In this document: positions 33,786 to 43,427 of the stretch, one piece after another | Layout: each line of letters begins with the position of its first letter | Position numbering within the stretch: position 1 is the stretch's first letter | NCBI GenBank assembly: GCA_022647615.1 | Contig: JALCKZ010000001.1 | Coordinates: 236,178-300,177 of the forward strand | Source: Bacteroidales bacterium | GTDB taxonomy: Bacteria; Bacteroidota; Bacteroidia; Bacteroidales; UBA932 | Direction of reading: 5' to 3' | DNA: 64,000 nt | The notes under the pieces: generated by a model | Told to the model about the DNA's origin: nothing | The model's database searches: none | The model's input: the letters and a program-made list of their open reading frames with translations, nothing else | Program-made: the position numbers and the translations under genes

Positions 33786-34727
33786 TTACTTTTTGATTTT
33801 TTGGAAGCCCTCTCCGTAGACCCCGGAGACGTTGGTGATAGAGACAAAAGCCCCTTTGTCTATACCTCTGATAATTTTGTAAAAAGTATTTGTATCTGTT
33901 TTATGTAAGATGACTACAAGTAATTTTCCATCCTGTTTTGTGTACCATCCTGTCGTATCCACAACGCTGACTCCCCTGCCTAACTTAGATGTGATTGCGT
34001 CTGCTATTTCAACATATTTTTTAGAGAAGATAAACGCCTGCATAGACTGTCGGGAGCCAGCAAGAAACATATCAACGGTATAACTGGATGCGCCTATCAG
34101 AATATAGCCGTAAAGCACTGTGGCAAGGCGCATTCCCCAAGTTTCCTTTCCTATAACAGCACCGCTTGCATCCAGCACATCCTTAGCGGGAATTAAAAGA
34201 GAAGATGCAATGATAAATATATCTATATAAAGGATTACTCGCCCAGGAGAGATATTATGATATTTAGTAACCATTAACGCAATAATATCCGTGCCTCCGG
34301 TGCTGCCTCCCTGCGCAAAGCAGATTCCAATTCCAAAGCCTGACATTACGCCGCCGAAAATTGCACATAAAAGCTTGCCGTTTGAAATTGCTATCTCCTG
34401 TATAAAATCATGAGGAATAAAACCCGGTACGATTTGGAAGAAAAGTGATGCCGCTACTATTGCGTAAACTGTCTTAAAACCAAAGGCTTTGCCAAGTACT
34501 TTAAGCGCTATCAGGAGTAAAATTGTATTTAAAACAAAGAAGGAAACACTAATAGGAATATTAAAAGCATATAGAAAAATTGCAGAGACGCCTGTTACTC
34601 CGCCGCCCACCATGTTGTTGGGAACAAGGAAAATTTCCCATCCAATGACATAACACAATAGACCAAGCGTTATAAAAAAATAACACTTAATCACATCTAA
34701 AACTTGTGGCAGAGAGACCTTCTTCAT
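33786..34727 (-). CDS. YitT family membrane protein (copy 1)
   Basis: 313 residues: five membrane segments (residues about 12-215) with glycine-rich stretches NNMVGGGVTGVSAIFLY and FAQGGSTGGTDIIAL, then a cytoplasmic DUF2179 domain ending TNVSGVYGEGFQKIKK. Family function is not established. Tandem paralogue of the next gene, sharing its motifs. The upstream AT-rich gap 33553-33785 holds no convincing gene. A 9-mer TCCCGACAG is embedded at 34047. Confidence 0.9.
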   Translation of the reverse strand: MKKVSLPQVLDVIKCYFFITLGLLCYVIGWEIFLVPNNMVGGGVTGVSAIFLYAFNIPISVSFFVLNTILLLIALKVLGKAFGFKTVYAIVAASLFFQIVPGFIPHDFIQEIAISNGKLLCAIFGGVMSGFGIGICFAQGGSTGGTDIIALMVTKYHNISPGRVILYIDIFIIASSLLIPAKDVLDASGAVIGKETWGMRLATVLYGYILIGASSYTVDMFLAGSRQSMQAFIFSKKYVEIADAITSKLGRGVSVVDTTGWYTKQDGKLLVVILHKTDTNTFYKIIRGIDKGAFVSITNVSGVYGEGFQKIKK

Positions 34728-34749
34728 GTTAATAAATATTAATATTGCA

Positions 34750-35706
34750 CTAACTATTATTTATCCACTTTAAAAAACTCCTTATCTTTTCCTCTTTGCT
34801 CTTCTTCTCTTTGAATTTTGGCTTTTCCTTTACCTTCTCAAAACCTTCCCCGTAAACAGCAGACACATTTCCAACTGTCACAAATGCCTTATTATCAATG
34901 TTTTTTATAGAGGTCATTATGCCGGCAACCTGATATTTCCTTGCAACTACAACAAGAACTTTGCTCTCATCTTTTGTATACCAGCCCATAGAATCCAGTG
35001 CGGTAACCCCGCGATGCTCGTCGCTGATTAGCATGTCTGCAATCTCCTTATACTTGCCGGAAATAACAAGTATCTGGACAGACTGCTGACGGCCTGTAAG
35101 CAAAGCATCCAGCATATATGAAAATGAGACAGTTGTAAGATAACCATAGATAAAATCGCTTAACCCTTTTCCAGGCAAAAACAGAATGGAGCCTATAATT
35201 ATAAGGTCACAATACATGAAAACTTTTCCCGGGGAAGTATCATAATACTTTGTAAGGACAAGAGCGACAATATCGGTGCCTCCCGTACTTCCTCCCTTCT
35301 TAAAAATCATTGAAATTCCAACGGCCAAAATTGCTCCGCCAAGCACAGCAGATACAAGCTTATCTGAGATATCTGAAAGACTCATCAGCCAATGCCAGTG
35401 CGGCATTACAGCCAAGAAAAAAGTTGCACATAAAATGCTGTAGATTGTCTTGAATCCAAATCCGCGTCCAAGTATAATTGTTCCTATTACAAGCAAAAGT
35501 ACATTAATTCCAATATAGCTGACATACAACGGAATAAAGCCGTTTGTAGCATATTGGATGTTGGTAGCAAGACCGGTAACGCCGCCGCCTGTAATTCCCT
35601 GCGGGGTTATGAATGCCGACCATCCTCCGCAATAGATGAAGACACCTATGGTAATAACAAAATATTCAAAAATTATCTTTGATATGGTTGCAACTTTGCT
35701 TGCCAT
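34750..35706 (-). CDS. YitT family membrane protein (copy 2)
   Basis: 318 residues from ATG 35706. Same plan as the neighbouring copy: ITPQGITGGGVTGLATNIQ, FKKGGSTGGTDIVAL, membrane segments through residue 210, and C-terminal DUF2179 with GNVSAVYGEGFEKVKEK plus an extra Lys-rich tail. The start codon overlaps the leuS stop (TGATG on the coding strand), so translation is probably coupled to leuS. Confidence 0.9.
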   Translation of the reverse strand: MASKVATISKIIFEYFVITIGVFIYCGGWSAFITPQGITGGGVTGLATNIQYATNGFIPLYVSYIGINVLLLVIGTIILGRGFGFKTIYSILCATFFLAVMPHWHWLMSLSDISDKLVSAVLGGAILAVGISMIFKKGGSTGGTDIVALVLTKYYDTSPGKVFMYCDLIIIGSILFLPGKGLSDFIYGYLTTVSFSYMLDALLTGRQQSVQILVISGKYKEIADMLISDEHRGVTALDSMGWYTKDESKVLVVVARKYQVAGIMTSIKNIDNKAFVTVGNVSAVYGEGFEKVKEKPKFKEKKSKEEKIRSFLKWINNS

Positions 35707-38516
35707 CACATTACAATATTGATAATCCTTCCGGGAACAACTATAACTTTTTTAACACTCTTTCCTCCAAGATATTTTGCAGTATCCTCAGCAGCAAGAA
35801 CGGCCTCCTCTACCTCATCCTTTGACAAGCTCTTTGCAAGCGAAATCTTAAATCTTGTCTTGCCGTTGAAAGAAACCGGATAATCAAAATTATCTTCTCT
35901 TGTATATTTCTCCTCATACTTAGGGAATTGCGCAAATGAAATACTCCCTTTATGTCCCGACAGCTCCCATAATTCTTCACAGATGTGCGGAGCAAAAGGA
36001 GAAAGCAGCACAATGATTGGCTCCAGAACGGCCCTCTTATTGCACTTTAAATCAGAGAGTTCATTGGTTGCAATCATAAATGCGGAGACTGAAGTATTGT
36101 ATGAGAAATTGGAAATATCATCATCAACTTTTTTAATGAGCTTATGTAATACTTTGAGTTCCTGAGCAGTTGGAGCTTCATCAGATAAATTGATTTTTCC
36201 GTCAGGATCACTCTTGCCGCCAAACTCCCCAAAAAACATCTTCCACAATCTCTTTAGAAATCTGTTGACTCCGTCAATGCCTTTGGTATCCCATGGCTTG
36301 CTCTGCTCTACCGGTCCAAGGAACATCTCATAAAGTCTCAGAGTGTCAGCTCCGTACGTATCACATATACTGTCGGGATTAACAACATTATACATAGACT
36401 TGCTCATCTTCTCAACAGCATAGCCGCACTTGTATTCTCCGTTCTCCAGTATAAATTCAGCATTTGCAAAATCGGGCATCCACTTCTTAAAGCCTTCAAT
36501 ATCAAGCTTGTCATTGTGCACAAGATTAATGTCAACATGTATTTCCGTTGTATCATACTGATCTTTAAGTCCAAGCGAGACAAACTTATTTGTGTTCTTA
36601 ATTCTGTATACAAAATTTGAACGTCCCTGTATCATTCCTTGATTTATAAGCTTTTGGAATGGTTCCGGTTCTACAACATAACCAAGGTCATATAAAAATT
36701 TATTCCAGAAGCGGGAATAAATCAGATGCCCCGTAGCATGCTCTGTTCCACCCACATACAAATCCACGTTTCTCCAATATTCATCCGCCTCTTTGCTTAC
36801 AAGCGCCTTGTCATTGCGGGAGTCCATGTATCTCAAATAGTAAGCGCTGCTTCCTGCAAAACCTGGCATTGTACTTTTCTCCAAAGGATAGCCTTTGTAC
36901 GTCCAATCTTTAGCGCGAGCCAACGGAGGTTCGCCATCAGCTGTAGGCTTAAATGACTCAACTTTAGGCAATTGCAATGGAAGCTCATCTTCAGGTATTG
37001 GAGTTGCTATGCCGTCCTTATAGTAAATTGGGAACGGCTCTCCCCAATATCTTTGCCTGGAGAATATTGCATCCCTCAGCCTGTAATTAATCTTTTTCTT
37101 TCCGATGCCGCGCTTTTCAACCTCTGCAATTCCCAGAGGGATAGCCTCTTTCACCGTTTTGCCGGAAAGGAATCCGCTGTTGCACATGATACCCTCTTTT
37201 GCATCAAAGCTCTCTTTGCTAATATCACAACCCTCTATCAGAGGAATTATTTTAAGATTGAATTTCTTTGCAAACGCATAGTCTCTGCTATCGTGGGCAG
37301 GAACTGCCATAATTGCCCCGGTACCATAACCTGCAAGAACATATTCTGAAATCCAAATTGGAACTTTATCTCCGGTAAAAGGATTAACAGCATAAGAGCC
37401 TGAAAATACACCTGTTACAGTATGCGTCTCTGCTATTCTCTCACGCTCCGTTTTCTTCTTTGCCTCTTTTAGATAATCATCAACTGCACTCTTTTGCTCC
37501 TTTGTGGTAAGCAAATCCACCCACTCGCTCTCCGGAGCTAGCACCATAAATGTAACTCCAAAAACAGTATCCGCACGAGTGGTAAATATTTTCATATCCT
37601 GCTCAACATTAGCAGGTTGTCCGTTTGCAGGATTAGGATTTGAAACCTTGAAAATTATCTCCGCGCCGTAAGACTTGCCTATCCAGTTGCGTTGCATCTC
37701 TTTAAGCGCATCTGTCCATTGAAGGTTATCCAGGTCATCCAGCAACCTTCCTGCATAGGCGGAAATTCTCAACTGCCACTGCTTCATTCTCTTCTGCTCA
37801 ACAGGATAACCTCCGCGCACAGAGAGTCCCTCTTTTACTTCATCATTGGCAAGGACGGTTCCAAGTTTGGAACACCAGTTGACTGATGTTTCTCCTTGAT
37901 AGGCAATACGATACTGCATCAGCACATCTGCCTTTTGTTTCTCAGAAAAACCTTTCCATTGCTCCGCAGAAAAAGCATCCACGTCTCCGCATGCGGCATT
38001 AACCTTTGTATTACCTTCTGTCTCAAATATTTTTACAAGATTCTCAATTGGTTCAGCTTTATCATGCTCATTATTATACCAGCATCCAAACATCTTAAGG
38101 AACGCCCACTGTGTCCACTTATAATATGCAGGGTCACAGGTTCTTACCTCTCTATCCCAGTCAAATGAAAAACCTATCCTGTCCAGCTGCTCTCTATATC
38201 TGTTTATGTTATTGATTGTTGTAACCTCCGGGTGCTGTCCGGTTTGAATTGCATATTGTTCTGCCGGCAGTCCAAAGGCATCATAACCCATTGGATGCAA
38301 GACATTAAACCCTTTTAATCTCTTGTAGCGGCTATAAATATCACTAGCTATATATCCAAGGGGATGTCCCACATGCAATCCGGCTCCGGAAGGATACGGA
38401 AACATATCCAGAACATAATACTTTGGTTTAGAAGGGTCTGTCTTTACTTTAAATGTTCCGTTCTCGGCCCAGAACTTCTGCCACTTCTTTTCAATCTCCT
38501 TGTAATTGTAATCCAT
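35706..38516 (-). CDS. leuS: leucyl-tRNA synthetase
   Basis: Charges tRNA-Leu in the cytoplasm. 936 residues, class I synthetase: the HIGH-type motif is HVGH in [15 protein letters not shown] (near residue 45), the CP1 editing domain includes [12 protein letters not shown] and [12 protein letters not shown], and the catalytic loop KMSKS is in [15 protein letters not shown]. The anticodon-binding region follows. About 70 residues longer than E. coli LeuS, in line with Bacteroidota homologues. Heads a leuS-yitT-yitT operon. TCCCGACAG occurs at 36370 and 35955 in this gene. Confidence 0.98.
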   Translation of the reverse strand: MDYNYKEIEKKWQKFWAENGTFKVKTDPSKPKYYVLDMFPYPSGAGLHVGHPLGYIASDIYSRYKRLKGFNVLHPMGYDAFGLPAEQYAIQTGQHPEVTTINNINRYREQLDRIGFSFDWDREVRTCDPAYYKWTQWAFLKMFGCWYNNEHDKAEPIENLVKIFETEGNTKVNAACGDVDAFSAEQWKGFSEKQKADVLMQYRIAYQGETSVNWCSKLGTVLANDEVKEGLSVRGGYPVEQKRMKQWQLRISAYAGRLLDDLDNLQWTDALKEMQRNWIGKSYGAEIIFKVSNPNPANGQPANVEQDMKIFTTRADTVFGVTFMVLAPESEWVDLLTTKEQKSAVDDYLKEAKKKTERERIAETHTVTGVFSGSYAVNPFTGDKVPIWISEYVLAGYGTGAIMAVPAHDSRDYAFAKKFNLKIIPLIEGCDISKESFDAKEGIMCNSGFLSGKTVKEAIPLGIAEVEKRGIGKKKINYRLRDAIFSRQRYWGEPFPIYYKDGIATPIPEDELPLQLPKVESFKPTADGEPPLARAKDWTYKGYPLEKSTMPGFAGSSAYYLRYMDSRNDKALVSKEADEYWRNVDLYVGGTEHATGHLIYSRFWNKFLYDLGYVVEPEPFQKLINQGMIQGRSNFVYRIKNTNKFVSLGLKDQYDTTEIHVDINLVHNDKLDIEGFKKWMPDFANAEFILENGEYKCGYAVEKMSKSMYNVVNPDSICDTYGADTLRLYEMFLGPVEQSKPWDTKGIDGVNRFLKRLWKMFFGEFGGKSDPDGKINLSDEAPTAQELKVLHKLIKKVDDDISNFSYNTSVSAFMIATNELSDLKCNKRAVLEPIIVLLSPFAPHICEELWELSGHKGSISFAQFPKYEEKYTREDNFDYPVSFNGKTRFKISLAKSLSKDEVEEAVLAAEDTAKYLGGKSVKKVIVVPGRIINIVM

Positions 38517-38554
38517 TGAGCAACAATTTTTTATACTTTTCTATGTAAGGGAGG

Positions 38555-39958
38555 CTATTTCTTAATACCAAAGCTGCCTCTCTTTTTGGTCAAAATAAAT
38601 TCTACAGGAAGAGACATCCTGACGCTGACATTTGAGCCATTAATTGTTGCAGGCTTCCATTTTGGTGAAGCTTTGAACACTTTAATAACCTCATTGTCAA
38701 TATCATCGCTAAGGCTCTTTGTGATTTTAATATCTCTTACCGCACCTGTTTTATCTACAATAAATTCTACTTGCTCGGTCCCCTCTATTCCTCCTGCTAT
38801 TGCACTATCGGGATACTTAATATACTGATATACCCACTCTTTAAGGAAGTACCTCTCATCTCCGCGCAAGAAAGTTGCCCTGTGGTCAACGCCCTGCTGA
38901 GTATATACAATCTCATTTTTCCCATCCACTTTCTCCTCTCCGGCCTTAAGTCCCTGCGATACCTTCTTATCTCTGGAGGCGGCCGCAAGTGCAAATGAAT
39001 AAACGAATTCCGCAATGCGGTTCATTTGAAAATAATCTAGCGTCTCCCCCGTATCTTTTGTTGTATTAAGCAGGGAACTTGTTCCCGTAGTAAACAGTAC
39101 AGATGGAATATCCTTCTGATAAAAATTCCTGTAGTCAGAACCAAATGGCTCTTTGTCTACAAGAGAAGGAGTTACGGAGAAAGGGGCCGACGCAACTGCA
39201 CCTATCATTTCATTAATATCGGGATTCTGAACTCCTGTGAAAACTTGCAATTTGTTATTCTCTCCGCTTAAGCCAACAGCATCCAAATCCATCATTAGAG
39301 TAATCTTGTCAACCTCTGAAAATGAACGGTTTAAGAAATACCAGCTCCCGGCCATTCCAAGCTCACCCGCCCCAAAGAATGCAATGATAACAGAACGTTT
39401 GAACATAAATTTATTCTGAGAAATCATTTTTGCAATTTGCAAAAGCACGGCAGCGCCGCTTGCATTTTTATCTGCACCGGGATAAATTTGCATCTCTTGC
39501 TTTCCGTTGACATTCAAGGTTGTGCAACCCAGGCCATCCATGTGAGCCCCAATCAGAACATACTCTTTTGCAAGGGCATTATCATATCCCGGGATAATCC
39601 CAATTATATTGCGGGATTGCAGAGTATCTCCCTTAGGCTGGACCATTTTAAAGTCCTCCCCCTCTTTTGGAGAGAGCATAAGAAGTCCGTTTGACAGAAG
39701 ATAATCATAAATATATTCCGATGCCTTAACCTCACCTTGAGAACCCGCGCCTCTCCCTTGTAACTGAGGGGAAGTCAAGAACTTAACATGCGCTCTAAGC
39801 GTGTCCTCATTGTTTTTCTCTATTTCTGTCTTTTGAGGAGACTTAATGTTTGCTACCCCCTTATTTTGAGAATACGCCTCATTAAATCCCGCAGTCATCA
39901 ACACAAAAGAGAAAGAAACAACAACTGCACGGAAAAATATTTTTTGGATTCTGTACAT
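38555..39958 (-). CDS. degenerate M28-type peptidase fused to a TonB C-terminal domain
   Basis: 467 residues from ATG 39958, signal peptide ending near ...EAYSQ. Residues about 50-320 are an M28 aminopeptidase fold: GAHMDGLG (His139/Asp141), GADKNASG (Asp163), FGAGELGMAGS (Glu199), MMDLDAVG (Asp224). The general-base Glu expected before Glu199 is Gly198, and the last zinc His (in FFTG.HEDYH of relatives) is Asn298 in FTTGTSSLLNT. Residues about 380-460 form a TonB C-terminal domain (YIKYPDSAIAGGIEGTEQVEF, SPKWKPATING). Probably a non-catalytic periplasmic or envelope protein. A longer frame from 40024 has no support. Confidence 0.85.
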   Translation of the reverse strand: MYRIQKIFFRAVVVSFSFVLMTAGFNEAYSQNKGVANIKSPQKTEIEKNNEDTLRAHVKFLTSPQLQGRGAGSQGEVKASEYIYDYLLSNGLLMLSPKEGEDFKMVQPKGDTLQSRNIIGIIPGYDNALAKEYVLIGAHMDGLGCTTLNVNGKQEMQIYPGADKNASGAAVLLQIAKMISQNKFMFKRSVIIAFFGAGELGMAGSWYFLNRSFSEVDKITLMMDLDAVGLSGENNKLQVFTGVQNPDINEMIGAVASAPFSVTPSLVDKEPFGSDYRNFYQKDIPSVLFTTGTSSLLNTTKDTGETLDYFQMNRIAEFVYSFALAAASRDKKVSQGLKAGEEKVDGKNEIVYTQQGVDHRATFLRGDERYFLKEWVYQYIKYPDSAIAGGIEGTEQVEFIVDKTGAVRDIKITKSLSDDIDNEVIKVFKASPKWKPATINGSNVSVRMSLPVEFILTKKRGSFGIKK

Positions 39959-39986
39959 AATCAAACGGAACAAGAGAGTTAAAATC

Positions 39987-41096
39987 TTACTCTGCCTTGT
40001 AGAAAGGAGCCTTAACAACAACACCTTTAAGCAGCTTATCTCTTACCTTTATAAAAATCTCATTACCAACTTTATATAGAGGAGCAGCTACATATCCCAT
40101 TCCAATTGGCTTGTTTAAACTTGGGCTCATTCCTCCGCTGGTAACAAATCCTATTCTCTCACCGCCGGCATTGCAAATCTCATATCCGTGTCTTGGAATA
40201 CCGCGGTCAACTAATTCAAAGGCACACAACTTTCTTGTAAGACCATCTGCTTTCTGCTTCAAAAGAAAATCTCTATCAATAAAGTCTCCCTTGTTATCAT
40301 TGAACTTAGTAATCCAGCCAAGTCCCGCCTCAAGAGGAGATGTTGTATCATCTATATCATTCCCGTACAGGCAGAATCCCATCTCCAAACGCAGCGTATC
40401 TCTTGCTCCAAGTCCCACAGGCATAATACCTTCCGGCTTTCCAGCTTCAAAAATCTTATCCCAAAGTTTTAGCGCATCCGCGTTCTTTACATAAACCTCG
40501 CAGCCGCCTGCTCCGGTATAACCTGTCGTTGATAAAATAACATCAGCAATTCCCCCAACTGTCAGTTGCTTAAAAGTATAGTACTCCATAGTCATAATTG
40601 GCTCATTGCAAAGTTTTTGCATAACTTCCATAGCCTTAGGACCTTGGATAGCAAGCTGACTTAGCTCATCAGAAGCGTTATAAAAATCTTTGCCAACTAC
40701 AAGTCCAAATTTTGAAGCATATTTGCACAAATGGTCCCAATCTTTCTGCATGTTGGCAGCATTTACAACCATCATATAGCACTGAGGGTCAAAACAATAT
40801 ACAACAAGGTCATCTACGATGCCGCCCTTTCCGTTAGGGAAACAGGAATATTGAATCTTGCCAGGGAAAAGGACAAATGCATCATTGCTTGTAACATACT
40901 GCACAAACTTTAGAGCATTAGGTCCCTTGATATAAAATTCTCCCATGTGGGAAACGTCAAAAACTCCAACGCTGTTTCTTACAGCAAGATGTTCTTGTTT
41001 AATACCGATATATTCCAGAGGCATGTTGTACCCGGCAAAAGGCATCATCTTTGCCCCTAACTCAATGTGTTTCTGAGTAAAAGCTGTTGTTTTCAT
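39987..41096 (-). CDS. gcvT: aminomethyltransferase (glycine cleavage T protein)
   Basis: 369 residues. T protein of the glycine cleavage system, transferring the aminomethyl carbon to tetrahydrofolate. Conserved blocks: [60 protein letters not shown] and SPLEAGLGW. Genes for the P, H and L proteins are not in the window. No glycine riboswitch is visible in the 34-bp gap upstream. Confidence 0.97.
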   Translation of the reverse strand: MKTTAFTQKHIELGAKMMPFAGYNMPLEYIGIKQEHLAVRNSVGVFDVSHMGEFYIKGPNALKFVQYVTSNDAFVLFPGKIQYSCFPNGKGGIVDDLVVYCFDPQCYMMVVNAANMQKDWDHLCKYASKFGLVVGKDFYNASDELSQLAIQGPKAMEVMQKLCNEPIMTMEYYTFKQLTVGGIADVILSTTGYTGAGGCEVYVKNADALKLWDKIFEAGKPEGIMPVGLGARDTLRLEMGFCLYGNDIDDTTSPLEAGLGWITKFNDNKGDFIDRDFLLKQKADGLTRKLCAFELVDRGIPRHGYEICNAGGERIGFVTSGGMSPSLNKPIGMGYVAAPLYKVGNEIFIKVRDKLLKGVVVKAPFYKAE

Positions 41097-41130
41097 ATAT
41101 AATTATATCTTTTTTTTTAATTAGTAATTC

Positions 41131-42009
41131 CTACTTATGCAAACCTCTTGCCCTGCTGTAAACCCAAGCGTCCGGGGCAATATCCTGTACATCAGATATA
41201 GCTGCCTGAGCATCCTGCAAAGAATTAAATCCAACTGCAGAAACCATTGTAAGTCCGTTCTTTAGTGGAATGGCTACGGGACTTGCCTCCATGTTTCTAA
41301 GCTGCCTCAATCTTTTCTCCACGCTTGCTGCCTGTTTGTATGAGCCTACTATCAAGTAATACCGGTATCTCAACGGAGAAGGAGTATCCTTCTGAACCGC
41401 AACATTTTGTTGCTGAGGGATTTGCTGCTGCACTGCCTTCTGTTGCTGTGCTGCCACATTCCGCTGCTGCGCTATCTTCTGCTGCCGAGCCACATTTTGC
41501 TGCTGTGCAAGCTTCTGCTGCTGTGCAAGCTTCTGCTGCTGTGCTATCTTTTGTTGCTGTGCAAGTTTCTGCTGCTCTACTTTCTGCTGTTGTGCAAGCT
41601 TCTGCTGAGCCAATTTTTGTTGCTGCGCCACCTTTTGCTGTGCTGCTTTTTGCAGCTGTTCAGCTTTTTGCTGCTCCGCCTTTTGCTGTTGAATTGCCTT
41701 TTGCTGAGCATCCAGTTTTCTCACCGCCTCTTCATCTGCAATCCTCTGCTGTTCCGCTCTTTGCGTTGCGGCACTCATCTCCGCAGAGTCCTCTCCCATC
41801 AAACTTCTGCTGCTATCTTTTACAGCCATCACTGCGGAAGAATCTGTCTTGACATTCCTTGCAGAATCCAGCTGCATCTCCCTCTGTATAATAAGGGCTT
41901 TCTTTGCGGCAATATCTTTGGAAGTGGGCAAATCCAATCTGCTCCTAACCCAATCGCACCCTCCAAGTATAAGTGCAATAACAGCAACAAGAAGTATTTT
42001 ATTCTTCAT
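41131..42009 (-). CDS. SPOR-domain lipoprotein with long Gln/Lys/Ala coiled coil
   Basis: 292 residues. Lipobox LILGGC predicts an outer-membrane lipoprotein. Residues about 85-205 are near-perfect repeats of (L/V/I)AQQQK-type heptads such as KLAQQQKVEQQKLAQQQ, a predicted rod. Residues 215-292 are a SPOR domain (YYLIVGSYKQAASVEKRL...), the type that binds denuded peptidoglycan at division sites. The architecture suggests an outer-membrane to peptidoglycan tether. The repetitive DNA is slippage-prone. Confidence 0.85.
   Translation of the reverse strand: MKNKILLVAVIALILGGCDWVRSRLDLPTSKDIAAKKALIIQREMQLDSARNVKTDSSAVMAVKDSSRSLMGEDSAEMSAATQRAEQQRIADEEAVRKLDAQQKAIQQQKAEQQKAEQLQKAAQQKVAQQQKLAQQKLAQQQKVEQQKLAQQQKIAQQQKLAQQQKLAQQQNVARQQKIAQQRNVAAQQQKAVQQQIPQQQNVAVQKDTPSPLRYRYYLIVGSYKQAASVEKRLRQLRNMEASPVAIPLKNGLTMVSAVGFNSLQDAQAAISDVQDIAPDAWVYSRARGLHK
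41400..41720. repeat. coding tandem repeats in the SPOR lipoprotein gene
   Basis: Repeats of GCTGCTGTGCAAGCTTCT and close variants encode the Gln/Lys/Ala rod. Other frames of this stretch look like Leu-, Ala- or Ser-rich proteins and are artefacts. Confidence 0.85.
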
Positions 42010-42155
42010 AATCAGAACGGTAAATGATAATTAGCTCAACATTGCCGGCTTAAAAAAAAGCCGCCGCGAGTGGCGCAAATGTATGAAATTATGCGCTAAA
42101 TCACAAAAAAATAGCGTATATTTACATCCTAATTATTAACAGTTTACGCCTAATT

Positions 42156-43364
42156 ATGAAGAACTCCTTTTATGGCGGCAGACTTAAATTCCGCCACCTG
42201 ATTTTAACAGCGTTTGCTCTAATCTCTTTTACTATCTTATTCCCGACAGGTTCAACAGTTGCTCAGACCTACAAGCTGCCTGCCTCTTCTGACACTATAA
42301 AAATCTCATTTACAGGAGATGTTATGCAGCACGGAGGACAAATTGAGGCTGCGCTCAGGATGGGAGATGGATTGGATTACGTTTATGATGATGCTTTTAA
42401 ATATATGACCTCCAGGTTTAAAAAGGCGGACCTTATGGTTGCCAACATGGAGATGACTGTGGGAACCAAACCTTACAGCGGGTATCCAAATTTCTCCGCC
42501 CCAACGGAAATAGCAAAGGCGGCAAAGGAGAGCGGAATAGGACTTTTCCTTATGGCAAACAACCACATAGCGGATAAAGGAGAGGCGGGATTGAAAAATA
42601 CTTTTGCGTATTATGAATCCATCGGCGAACCCACAACCGGAGTTTATAAAAGCAAACAAGATGAGGTTGAGCAAGATCCAATTATTTTTACAATCAAGGG
42701 TGTAAAATTTGCCTTTATAAATTTTACTTATGACACTAACGGCATGCCGGTTCCCGAGCCGTATTACGTTAATTTGCTGGACAGTACGGAAGTAAAGAAA
42801 ACTATTGCAAGGGCAAGGGACAAACAAGCGGACGTAATAATTGCCTGCCCGCATTGGGGAGAGGAGTATCATCTGGAACCATCGGCCGAACAAAAACAAT
42901 GGACTAAAATGCTTTTCAGAGAGGGAGTTACAGTGATTGTAGGCAGCCACCCCCACGTCCCTGAAGAGGCCTATATCTATATGGAATCCGTCCCAGGCCC
43001 AGAAGAAAGTGACAGCAGTTCAGATGCGGGAAATGTTAAAAAACTTGTTTTCTACTCAATGGGAAATTATATCTCTAATCAGAGCGATCCAGCTTATACA
43101 CAGGTAGGTACATTTCTGCAGCTATTTTTTGTTAAGAACAATTTTACCGGAAAGATATCTATCGCGATGCCAAAATGGGAATACACCTGGTGCTTTAGAA
43201 AAGGTGAGTTTTTGCAAGACTATACTGTTGTCCCGATAGAAGAATTTATGAATTCTTCTGATTATCTGACAGGAGCAATTACGCCAAATCAGAAGGCTGC
43301 TTTCTCTAAAATGAAGCGCACCTATGATTTTATTAAAAACAAACACCTTGTTAGGATAGAGTGA
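42156..43364 (+). CDS. CapA-family metallophosphatase-like protein, secreted
   Basis: 402 residues with signal peptide (residues about 10-37, ...GSTVAQ). CapA/PgsA-type domain with SFTGDVMQHG, ANMEMTVGTK, ANNHIADKGEAGL, CPHWGEEYH and VGSHPHVPEE, the D/N/H metal-binding pattern of calcineurin-like enzymes. CapA relatives act in poly-gamma-glutamate capsule synthesis, but many Bacteroidota members have unknown substrates and no pgs genes lie nearby. A TCCCGACAG 9-mer lies inside the signal-peptide codons (42241). Confidence 0.9.
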   Translation: MKNSFYGGRLKFRHLILTAFALISFTILFPTGSTVAQTYKLPASSDTIKISFTGDVMQHGGQIEAALRMGDGLDYVYDDAFKYMTSRFKKADLMVANMEMTVGTKPYSGYPNFSAPTEIAKAAKESGIGLFLMANNHIADKGEAGLKNTFAYYESIGEPTTGVYKSKQDEVEQDPIIFTIKGVKFAFINFTYDTNGMPVPEPYYVNLLDSTEVKKTIARARDKQADVIIACPHWGEEYHLEPSAEQKQWTKMLFREGVTVIVGSHPHVPEEAYIYMESVPGPEESDSSSDAGNVKKLVFYSMGNYISNQSDPAYTQVGTFLQLFFVKNNFTGKISIAMPKWEYTWCFRKGEFLQDYTVVPIEEFMNSSDYLTGAITPNQKAAFSKMKRTYDFIKNKHLVRIE

Positions 43365-43370
43365 TTTAAT

Positions 43371-43403
43371 TTTGAATAATTATAAACTATATTATTATAT
43401 TTG
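43371..43403 (+). promoter_or_regulatory. promoter of the CzcA efflux operon
   Basis: TTTG at 43371-43374 and TATATTTG at 43396-43403, with 21 bp between: the expected Bacteroidota -33/-7 arrangement, 24 bp upstream of ATG 43428. The best complete promoter match in the window. Confidence 0.6.
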
Positions 43404-43427
43404 TCCCTCAAATTTTAAAGCCAGGTT

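Noticed and set aside
33594..33908. Small + strand gene (104 codons)
   Set aside because: Its second half lies antisense to the conserved end of the YitT gene, and its first half is AT-rich with Lys/Asn/Phe-biased composition typical of intergenic frames.
39958..40024. Longer start for the M28/TonB-C protein
   Set aside because: The extra 22 residues come before a normal signal peptide that begins at ATG 39958.
41325..42027. Ala/Val/Ser-rich and Leu-rich + strand genes
   Set aside because: Antisense readings of the CAG/CTG-like repeats in the SPOR lipoprotein gene.
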